The notes under the pieces are model-generated. The model saw only the letters and a program-made list of their open reading frames with translations. It was not told the DNA's origin and made no database searches. DNA of 64,000 bases, from NCBI RefSeq assembly GCF_001995215.1, contig NZ_MUXN01000027.1:393041-457040 (forward strand), read 5' to 3'. Numbering within the stretch: the stretch's first letter is position 1; the number at the start of each line of letters is the position of its first letter. The stretch is from Amycolatopsis azurea DSM 43854 (lineage in GTDB: Bacteria; Actinomycetota; Actinomycetes; Mycobacteriales; Pseudonocardiaceae). The position numbers and the translations under genes were made by a program. This document shows, one piece after another, positions 42,425-49,900 of this stretch.

Positions 42425-43378
42425 ATGCGCAGCCTGGTTTCGGTGTGTGCCGCCCTGCTGGCCGTCGTGCTTTGGGCGACCAACGCGACGGTGGCCGCGG
42501 AAGCGTTGCGCAGCGTGACGGCCTTGCAGTTGCTGACGTTGCAGTACGGTGCGGCCGCGGTGACGCTCGCCTTCGTGGGGGTCTGTGGCACCTTTGGCTC
42601 TCGCGAGACCGTGCGGGAGGCTCGGTCGCAAGGAACGAACTCACCAGGGTGGCGTGGCCTGGCGGTCGGAATGGTCGGGCTGACCGGGACGATCCTTCTC
42701 CAGAAGGTGTCCTTCGCGTTCGCCCCGGTATTCGACGCGAACGCGATCTCCTACGGGTGGCCGCTCCTCATCGCGCTCTGGGGCGCCTGGTCGCGGGGAA
42801 TCGCCCGAGGGTGGCCGCAACTGCTCCTGTCGGCACTGGGGATGACCGGGGTGGTCATGCTGCTGGGCGTGGGAGCGGAGGCGCCGTCACTGGGGTCGCT
42901 GATCGGCTACGTGTGCGCCGCGGGTTCCGCCGCCTGCATGGCGTTCTACACCGTGGCAGCAGGGAGGCTGCGGTTGCGGACCATGCAGGTTCTGTTCCCC
43001 GCGGCGATCGCGGGTACCGCCATCGCTTGGATCGGATCCGAGGTCAGCGGTGCGACCTGGCCTCCGGTGTCGGAATGGCTGGGGTCGATCTATCTGGGCA
43101 TCGGCCCGATGGCCGCCGGCTATCTCCTGTGGACGGTGGCCAGTGCCCGCGGCCGCCCCAGCGTGATCGCCGCGATCGGTTACCTCACCCCGTTCGCGTC
43201 CACGGCGCTACTGATCGCGGCGGGCGCGCCGGTCACCGCACTGACCGCGGTGGGGGCGATCCTGATCCTGGCGTGCAATATCGGCGTACTCCTGCTCGGT
43301 CGCGGCGAGAGCCACCGCGAACCCGGGACAGCGCCGAAACCATCGACCCCGGAGTTGCTGCGCGATGCTGGCCACTGA
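42425..43378 (+). CDS. EamA/DMT-family exporter
   Basis: This 317-aa membrane protein has about ten helices in two EamA repeats (LLAVVLWATNATVAAEALR in the first; AGYLLWTVASARGRPSVIAAIGYLTPFASTALL in the second). Family members export amino acids, drugs or metabolites. The ATG at 42425 is only 26 bases from the operator. The next gene overlaps its end by 14 bases, so both are one transcription unit with the small protein that follows. Confidence 0.9.
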   Translation: MRSLVSVCAALLAVVLWATNATVAAEALRSVTALQLLTLQYGAAAVTLAFVGVCGTFGSRETVREARSQGTNSPGWRGLAVGMVGLTGTILLQKVSFAFAPVFDANAISYGWPLLIALWGAWSRGIARGWPQLLLSALGMTGVVMLLGVGAEAPSLGSLIGYVCAAGSAACMAFYTVAAGRLRLRTMQVLFPAAIAGTAIAWIGSEVSGATWPPVSEWLGSIYLGIGPMAAGYLLWTVASARGRPSVIAAIGYLTPFASTALLIAAGAPVTALTAVGAILILACNIGVLLLGRGESHREPGTAPKPSTPELLRDAGH

Positions 43379-43730
43379 CGCCCTCGATCGAACACGCCTG
43401 AGTGTCGAGCATCTTCGCCGCACCGTGACCCCTCCCCTGTCGAGGACCGCGCTCAATCCGGCGATATCCACCGCCGATCTCTACCTCGTCACCGGGAATC
43501 TCGTCAATGTGCTCGAGGCGATCGCGACCGGTGTGACCACGATCAACAACGAACTGATGGCGCGATGGCGGCAGAATCTTCTGTCGGCAGAAGGTTCGTC
43601 GTCCGATTCCGTGGACAACGAGGTATACGCGGTGAATCACTGGTCGGCCGTGGCGAGTGGTGCCGCGCACGATCTGCGTCACGTCCTCGCCGACATGCAG
43701 TTTCTCCTTTCCGGGCTCGCGGATCGATAG
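43365..43730 (+). CDS. Hypothetical protein coupled to EamA exporter
   Basis: A 121-aa soluble, mainly helical protein that I do not recognise. It has alternating charged segments (LDRTRLSVEHLRRTV; NNELMARWRQNLL) and a VNHWSAVASGAAHDLRHVL stretch. Its ATG lies inside the end of the transporter gene, so translation is coupled. It could be an accessory protein of the export step or of the following oxygenase locus. Confidence 0.6.
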   Translation: MLATDALDRTRLSVEHLRRTVTPPLSRTALNPAISTADLYLVTGNLVNVLEAIATGVTTINNELMARWRQNLLSAEGSSSDSVDNEVYAVNHWSAVASGAAHDLRHVLADMQFLLSGLADR

Positions 43731-43806
43731 AGCGAGGACGCCCGCCGATCCACCAAAATACCGACGTCGATATTTGACCGTCCGCGGATTCTTCAATTCA
43801 CACCTT

Positions 43807-43872
43807 TCACGTCTCGCAGCCTGGCGCGTAGTCGTCGATCACCTTTTTCTTGTCCGGCACAATGGATTCCAT
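43807..43872 (-). CDS. Candidate 21-residue peptide
   Basis: The frame MESIVPDKKKVIDDYAPGCET starts at ATG 43872 with AGGTGA ten bases upstream. It has a lysine run, an acidic middle and a single cysteine near the C-terminus. It is divergent from the oxygenase gene. It might be a modified-peptide precursor, a regulatory peptide or chance; there is no family match. Confidence 0.25.
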   Translation of the reverse strand: MESIVPDKKKVIDDYAPGCET

Positions 43873-43974
43873 CCACTGAGAATCACCTAGCACGATGTTG
43901 AGAGCAGGTTGGTAACATTCCTACGACGGAGAGTTCTCCGATCGACTGGGACACGAGATTCGACAAGCGAACCG

Positions 43975-44022
43975 ATGAATGCGCCATACATGGCACCGCA
44001 CCCTTGTCTATTTTTGGGATAA
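43975..44022 (+). CDS. Candidate 15-residue peptide upstream of oxygenase
   Basis: The frame MNAPYMAPHPCLFLG ends 23 bases before the oxygenase start, in the same direction. It could be a leader peptide. The ribosome site is weak, and chance cannot be excluded. Confidence 0.2.
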   Translation: MNAPYMAPHPCLFLG

Positions 44023-44045
44023 GCTGAAGTATCGGGGAGGTACTC

Positions 44046-44813
44046 GTGCGCGTCTTCGAAGAAAAGTCCAGAGCAGAACTCATCGGCAAGAAGTCTTACT
44101 GGCAGATATCCGACCTAGGCCTGAAGCAAGTCGAGTTCGACTATGATCCCGAGCTGCTGATGCTGATACTCGACAAGGCTCGGCGCATCAGAGACGAGGC
44201 CAGCGAGAAACGACACCTGAACCTTCGTTTCATCCGGAAAGCGCATGTCGCGATCCCCGAAATACTCGAACTGGTCCACTACCCCGGCCGTCTTGACCGG
44301 CTCAGCGAACTGGCGGGCACCGCACTCGAACCGTATCCGGTATCGGTGATCAGCTCCACGATCACTTTCATGGGCGCGAACCCGGATGACGGAACGGTCG
44401 CCTGGCACACCGACGGTGTCCCGGCCACCGAAATCGTCCCTCTTGCCATGCACGACATCGACGGCGGGGAGCTGCAGATCTATCACGGGGATTACGAAGC
44501 CGGCTTCACCAGGCTCGGCGAGCACGGCGCGCTACCCGAACGCGATCTGATCACCGTCCCCCATCGACTGGGCGCGAGCACGCTGGCCCAGCTGATGCGC
44601 GTCCTGCACCGAACCGCCCCTATCCGGAGCGGATATCGCGTCAGCCTCAACATGAATCTGCGATCACGGGACCAGCCCTTCATCGACGACAACCCGCTGT
44701 ACTACCTGGCCGCGGACAACCCCGACTACGACTGGATCGACCAGTACCTCAGCGATGTGCGGGTCCGCCAAGTCCCCGCCTACCTTGCCTCGCGCCGGCC
44801 CGCGAAATCATAG
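44046..44813 (+). CDS. Fe(II)/2-oxoglutarate-dependent oxygenase-like protein
   Basis: This 255-aa protein has the facial triad of the family: WHTDG (His121, Asp123) and VLHRTAP (His188), with Arg198 ten residues later as the 2-oxoglutarate ligand. The rest (EPYPVSVISSTITFMGAN; GGELQIYHGDYEAGF) fits a small-molecule or amino-acid hydroxylase. The GTG has GGGGAGG six bases upstream. It lies between an EamA exporter unit and a broken methyltransferase, which suggests a small tailoring locus. The substrate is unknown. Confidence 0.8.
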   Translation: MRVFEEKSRAELIGKKSYWQISDLGLKQVEFDYDPELLMLILDKARRIRDEASEKRHLNLRFIRKAHVAIPEILELVHYPGRLDRLSELAGTALEPYPVSVISSTITFMGANPDDGTVAWHTDGVPATEIVPLAMHDIDGGELQIYHGDYEAGFTRLGEHGALPERDLITVPHRLGASTLAQLMRVLHRTAPIRSGYRVSLNMNLRSRDQPFIDDNPLYYLAADNPDYDWIDQYLSDVRVRQVPAYLASRRPAKS

Positions 44814-44873
44814 ACGCGCCACACTCGACAGGAACGGATCGACCCCGGGCATCAGCTACGCGAAGGTGATCAA

Positions 44874-45065
44874 TGTCGACCGCATACACACACTTCAATT
44901 CCGCGAAGGTAAATTTCGATGACGTCTACCGATCCGGGGACGCGTCTCCCTACTACGCCGAAATGAGCAGGCTCGACTATCAGATACCATAGAATTCGCT
45001 TCCCTGGTTCTTGCGTGTCATCGACGAGATCCGGGCCGTTCGCGGCAGCGACCTGTGGGGTTCCA
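44874..45065 (+). pseudogene. 5' fragment of a SAM-dependent methyltransferase-like gene
   Basis: MSTAYTHFNSAKVNFDDVY and SPYYAEMSRLDYQIP form the opening of a class I methyltransferase of the kind beginning FDDVYRxGDPxPYY. After a stop at 44990 the homology continues in another frame (WFLRVIDEIRAVRGSDL), and then ends where IS-derived sequence begins near 45065. So there is a frameshift and a truncation; the AdoMet-binding core is lost. It starts 60 bases after the oxygenase gene. Confidence 0.65.
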
Positions 45066-45095
45066 AAAGTCGCTCACCGGCGCTGACCAGTGAAT

Positions 45096-45500
45096 TTACG
45101 CGGCCCGTTCGTATTCGTTGATGAGGCCTCCGAGCAGCCGATGTCGCCTGATCCGCTGAGAGTTGAGGGCCGCCACGGGGTGGGTCGGTCGTGGTGGGCG
45201 AAGCTCGCGGGAACGATGCGGCCTTCGACCGTTGTAATGCCGGACGTACTCGGCGAGCACGGCGCGCAGATGCCGATCGCCCAGAATCAACATCCGGTCG
45301 GTGAGCTCGGTTCTGACCGTGAGCACGAACCGTTCCGCGTAGCAGTTCGCCCGCGGGCAACGCGGAGGAATCCTCACCACCTCGATACCGACGTCGGCCA
45401 GAACGGCATCGAACGACGCCGAGAACTGGCCAGCCCGATCACGGATGAGAAACCTGAACTCGTCGACGCGACCACCAAGACCCAGCATGAGATTGCAGGA
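45096..45500 (-). pseudogene. 3' fragment of an integrase-core (rve) transposase
   Basis: The frame gives FRFLIRDRAGQFSASFDAVLADVGIEVVRIPPRCPRANCYAERFVLTVRTELTDRMLI and AEYVRHYNGRRPHRSRELRPP with an intact C-terminus ending GLINEYERAA, as in IS3/IS481-type transposases. The helix-turn-helix part and first catalytic aspartate are missing. It is fused upstream to a DUF2637-like gene at about 45500 and downstream has cut the methyltransferase gene. Confidence 0.85.
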
Positions 45501-45504
45501 GCGG

Positions 45505-45864
45505 ACCGACCGCATCGAACAACGCCCGGCCAATCTCCCCAGCAATGAGCGGTTCGGCCACGTTTAGCGCCAGCGTGACGACGCTCGAGACCAGCAGCAG
45601 TCGGCGCGCCGGCCGGATCACCTCCGCGGAGGCGCCACGCAGCGACAACTGCCGGATCGCGATCAGCAGCGCCAGGACCGACAAGCCCACGGCGGGCGCG
45701 ACCAACGGAGCAACCCAACCGGATACGCCGAGCCGGAGACCGAAAGCCAGGACGTTGCCGAATCCGAACAGGAACGTCAACCCCACGATGACGCCGACGA
45801 TAACCGTGACCAGGTGAAGCACTGAGCCACGCTCGACCGGAAAACCAACAGCTTTGGCAGACAC
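45505..45864 (-). pseudogene. 5' part of a DUF2637-like mobile-element membrane protein
   Basis: From GTG 45864 (GAGGAG seven bases upstream) the frame encodes four hydrophobic helices (VLHLVTVIVGVIVGLTFLFGFG; VAPLVAPAVGLSVLALLIAI; RRLLLVSSVVTLALNVAEPL) typical of DUF2637/SpdB-like proteins of actinomycete plasmids and conjugative elements, where they aid plasmid spread. The C-terminal domain is replaced by the transposase fragment. It supports an AICE-like origin of the island. Confidence 0.7.
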
Positions 45865-46020
45865 GAAGTAACTCCTCGTAGCCAACGATCCAAGATCAAC
45901 TGGCGATATTCAGGCGACCGGAACACGCCGAAACGCGTCCGAAGCTGCCCCAACGAAGAGGAACGAGAGACTGCAGACCTGCAAAAACAGAGGAAACGCC
46001 TGGTCAGAAGCTAGATCGAT

Positions 46021-46070
46021 CTTCCCTGACACGGAAGAGGTCACTGGTTCAATCCCAGTATCGCGCACCA
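46021..46070 (+). repeat. attR: partial copy of tRNA-Val(GAC)
   Basis: This is an exact copy of the 3' 50 bases of tRNA-Val (7406-7455), including the anticodon arm and CCA but lacking the acceptor 5' strand and D arm, so it is not a functional tRNA. It marks the right border of the island. Confidence 0.95.
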
Positions 46071-46075
46071 CCTTT

Positions 46076-46117
46076 GACTGAAGCCCCGCTTCTCTTCGGA
46101 GAGGCGGGGCTTCAGTC
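46076..46117. terminator. Hairpin beyond attR
   Basis: The perfect 14-base stem GACTGAAGCCCCGC / GCGGGGCTTCAGTC has a 14-base loop. It occupies the same position relative to attR as the hairpin after attL, so it belongs to the end of a second integrase-bearing element. Confidence 0.8.
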
Positions 46118-46500
46118 GTTCAGTGGCGCTCGCCCTCGGAGCGGTCACCAACTGCCCGTCACGGAAGGTGGCGTGCAGGTCCGCTCGCTCGGGATGAGCG
46201 CGACCAGCGGCCCGATCCCCCGGGTCTCGAGCGCTTACAGGCGCATCAGCGGGGTCACGTGGCCGCAGACCCTCGCGACGCCCTTCATCTTCTGCCCCAG
46301 CCGTGCTTGCCGAGCGACTTCGGGGGGTGCCGTCCTTCGTGGAAGGTGAAGGCCGGCAGGATCGGTTGCACCACTTCGGCCGACCGCGTGTGTTCAGCGT
46401 TACTTCCATCCCAGACCGGGCGCCAGTTCCGATTGCGGAAGTTCGACCGCCGCTGCGGCGCTCCCTCGGCACCGCAGCTCGTAGCCCAAAAAGTGTCAGT
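46118..46500 (-). pseudogene. Remnant of a second tyrosine integrase gene
   Basis: Short stretches match the C-terminal half of the left integrase closely but in several frames: EGAPQRRSNFRNRNWRPVW, DGSNAEHTRSAEVVQPILPAFTFHEGRH and, at the very end, HATFRDGQLVTAPRA. The catalytic tyrosine region is scrambled and small deletions are frequent. It lies to the right of attR as int lies to the right of attL, and probably comes from a related element inserted earlier. Confidence 0.88.
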
Positions 46501-46572
46501 CGGCGCGCCATACCCGTCACGGCAGACTCGGCCGAGCGAGAAAGATCGTTTGGCCAACAACCACAGGTCACA

Positions 46573-46774
46573 GGACTCGCGCGGGCCGACGCGAAATTCG
46601 CGCGGGAATGGTGGCACTGGTTCTTCTTCGGCCAGCTCGCGAAACCCCGCCGACGCGTGATCAACGCCGACCCCGACGCCTGGTCCCCTGTTGATGCTCT
46701 GGTCCAGCCGCGACGACATGGCCGAGGACAATCCCGCCGACCTCGCGGCGGCACTGCGGACGTTCTTGGCGTAG
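46573..46774 (+). pseudogene. Remnant of an alpha/beta hydrolase (haloacetate dehalogenase-like)
   Basis: One frame reads REWWHWFFFGQLAKP and INADPDAW, characteristic of fluoroacetate dehalogenase-like hydrolases. After a frameshift, another ends DDMAEDNPADLAAALRTFLA at the stop 46774, the usual C-terminus around the catalytic histidine. The nucleophile region is missing. This is debris of a gene overlapped by element insertion. Confidence 0.7.
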
Positions 46775-46916
46775 CTGAAGCTACGGAGACTCGCGCGCTT
46801 CACGTCCGGACGCCGTAGCCGCAAAAACGGGAGGCCAGCGTGAGATAGCGCGAGCGGCACCGGCCCGTGCCTTGTCGACCATACGGTCGATTGCCTCACC
46901 GGCGTCAAGCGGAACA

Positions 46917-46964
46917 CCAGTGGGGCACCCGGAGCTCGTTCCCGAGCCGCGGACGCCCCACTGG
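46917..46964. terminator. Terminator downstream of the RHS gene
   Basis: CCAGTGGGGC (46917-46926) pairs with GCCCCACTGG (46955-46964), with an inner hairpin GGAGCTCG/CGAGC. It lies 10 bases after the stop of the leftward RHS gene. Confidence 0.78.
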
Positions 46965-46973
46965 CCTTTCACT

Positions 46974-49900
46974 TCAGTTCCCGCAAATCCATCTCCGCTG
47001 CGAACAGTCGGGAGGGGGCTGCGTATTCTCGTATCCCCCGTTCGGAGCCAGCATGATCGTATGGCCGCCACTGCTGTAACCGGTACCCGTGACCGAATTC
47101 AGAACGGCCCGCTCGAGTTCGGCATTGGTGGGCGGCCTGCCGAGAGTCTTTTCGAGTTCCGTATAGGTCTTGCGTCCGACCGCGTTGTTGTGCAGGTCCA
47201 TCAGTTCATTGTGTCGATCGTTGCCCAAGTACGCTTCGTGGGCGTCGGTCAACGCCTCCGCCGTCCGCGCACCTAGAATACCCGTCAGCAAGGCGCTCCA
47301 GTACGCGTGCTGAAAAGCGTTCCCGATGGTCCCGTCCGGCGGACCGCCCGCGTCATCTCCGGTACCACCTCCACCGAAGAGCGCCTTCGCCCGCTCTTTG
47401 GCTTCGGTCATCGCATTGTAGGCTTTCACGCCATTCAATGGATTGTGCGCGATGATATCAAGGATTACGACGTGCTCCCTGTTTGTGAGTTCCACTTCTC
47501 CGATCTTGGGAATCGAATAGGTCCTCCTCGGTCCGGCGCCAGGATATTTCGTCGGGAACTTGGCGTCCAATTCCGCTTTTTGCTGCTCGTCGAGAACCGG
47601 CCATTTTCCGGTGGGGTCGGTGAGCTTGACGGGATTGTTGTGGACGTAGGTGTGAGTGGCCAGGTTGTGAGGGTTGGTGATGCCACCCGCGGCCTTGGAG
47701 CCGGACATGAAGTCGGCGAGAGCCGGATCCGCGCTGGCCCAGAGTTGTGTTCTGGGGTTGTAGTAGCGCGCGCCGTGGTAGTAGAGGCCGGTCTCGTCGT
47801 CGAGTTCCTTACCGGTGAACTTGTACGGCGTATCGCTCTGACCGGCCTGTTCCTCCACCCAGGTTTCCCCGAACGGCATGTACTCGAGGTGTTGGGTGAC
47901 GTTGCCCTGCCTGTCGGTCACGTAGCCGGATGAGCCGAGGTGGTCGGCGTGGAAGTAGGACTGGGTGTTCTCAAGTCCACTGGCGGCGACGGTCTTGGTG
48001 GTGAGGCGGCTGTCGCCGATGAAGATGTGCTTGAAGCCGGTGCCGTTACGTTCGCTGTAGCCACGGTTGGGGTAGAGCGACAGGCCGTCGCCTCGTTTGA
48101 TGACGCGTTCACCGGCGACGTCGTAGGTGTAGCCGACGGTGGCGTCCTCGCAGCCTTCCGGGGTTTGAGGGACTGTCGCCGTGGTGGTGTCCTGATTGCA
48201 GGCGAGCCGGTTCTCCTCGTCCCACACGTACTGGCGTCTTTTGCCCTCTGCCTCGGTGTTCACCGTGTCGGTGAGGTTGCCGCTCGCGTCGTAGACCTGG
48301 GTGATCGGGCCCACCTTGCTCGGCGCGTGCGGTTTTCCGCTGCCGTAGTCGTACTTGTAGTCGTAGCTCCCCGCAGCCTCGATCGGCCCGGCAGACAGCG
48401 GCCCCAGCGCAGCGGGGCTCCCTCCTCCGCCCTGGACCGGCGACGCTGTGCCGCGGTTCAGCGACGCCGCTTGAGTGGTCGTGCCGGTTATCTCGTGGAA
48501 CTGGGTCTTGCTCGTGGTGTTGTGGATGGAGTCGTAGCTCAGCGCCAGGGTGTACTTGTCCTGCTGGTTGTTCTTGGTCGTGTACTGACCGCCGGCGGAG
48601 GTGAGCTGGTAGAGGTCGTCGTAGCCGAAGGTCTGGCTGCTCGGACCACCGATCGTCGGGTTCTGTGCCGTGTTGTTGGCCAGCGCCGCGATGTTGCCGA
48701 CCTTGTCGTAGGTATAGCCGAGATTCTGGAACTCGGTACCGCCCGGTGTCTTCGACTTCAGCGTCGCGAGCCTGCGGTCGGCCTGGTCGTAGGTGTAGGT
48801 GGTGCGCACCCCGTTCCCGGTCTGTTGCAGTACCTTCTGACCGAACTTGTCGTAGTCGAGGCGACCGAGGTAGATGTAGCCGGTGCCGTTCTTGGCCCCG
48901 GTTGCCCGGGTGACCTGGCCGCCGCTGTCGTAGTCGTAGCGGAGAACCTCGCCGTCCGGGTAGGTCATCTGGAGGACGCGGTTGAACGCGTCGAAGCGCC
49001 ATCCGGTGGTGTAACCACGGTCCTCCTGCCCGGCGATCTTGATGGTGCGGGTTTCCCGGGTGGTCTCGCCCAACGGTCCGTAGCCGCGGGTGAGAGTTCC
49101 TGCCGCGTCGCGGATCTCGGTGAGCCGCCCGGCGGCGTTGTCCGGCGCGCCGGGTGCGCCGTGGGTGTAGGTGACGTTGTTGGCCGGGAAGGTCGGGTAG
49201 CGGACCGCGGTGAGACGACTGTGGTCGTAGTCGTACTCGACCTGTTTGCCGCTCGCGGTGATCTTCGCCGTCGGGTTCCCGGCCAGGTCGTAGCGCGTCT
49301 CGGTGCGGCCCGCGTCGGGGTTGTCGAGCACGGTTCGCCGGCCGAGGGTGTCGTACTCGGAGCGGGTGGTGTTGTTCTTGTCGTCCACCACGGTGGTGAG
49401 CTGACCGAGTGGGTCGTAGCCGTAGCTGGTCCAGATCACCGGATGCCCACCCGCCGGGTTGAACTCCTTGACCGCGGTGGTCTTCTCCCGCAGGTCTGTG
49501 TAGCTGCGCTTCTGCTTGCCGTTGCCGTCGGTCGCGATGGTTTCGAACCGGGTGACACCAGCGCGGTCGGGTCCGAAGGCATAGGCCATGGTGGTCGTGA
49601 CCTCGTCCGGTGCGACCGTCTTGACCGGCCGGTCCAGCACGTCGAACGAGGCCCGGGTGGGCGCCACGGTGTCGAAGGCGGCATTGAACGTGGTGTTGCC
49701 GCCACCCTTGGGCTCGGTCACCGGGTGGTACTGCTCCACCACGCGGCCGACGAAGTCGAACTTGGTGCGGCCGGACACGGTCATGACCTGTTCGGGTTCG
49801 TCGCCGGGAGTGTTCGCGACCGACGCGTCCTTCTTCGTCTGCAGGACGTGTTTGAGACCGTCGGTGAAGGTGACGGTGTCGATGGTGTCCTCGCGGAGAC

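Larger units (their letters stand above)
43731..44045. other. AT-richer intergenic region with two tiny frames
   Basis: This 315-base stretch is visibly less GC-rich than its neighbours. It holds the promoter for the oxygenase gene and two short frames with plausible starts, listed separately. No larger gene is present. Confidence 0.5.
7456..46070. mobile_element. 38.6-kb genomic island (decayed integrative element) in tRNA-Val
   Basis: The island is delimited by the 50-bp att repeats. It carries an integrase and excisionase remnant at the left end and an XF1762-type protein, plus fragments of a mobile-element (DUF2637-type) membrane protein and two transposase remnants. No replication initiator, FtsK-like translocase or relaxase was found, so it is probably a degraded actinomycete integrative and conjugative element now carrying metabolic cargo. 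Several cargo genes are intact and well organised. The cargo may have been inserted later into the element; the repeat alone does not prove one-step acquisition. Confidence 0.85.

Noticed and set aside
46021-46070. A further functional tRNA-Val gene
   Set aside because: Only the anticodon-to-CCA half is present; the 5' acceptor strand and D arm are missing, so it is an att copy.
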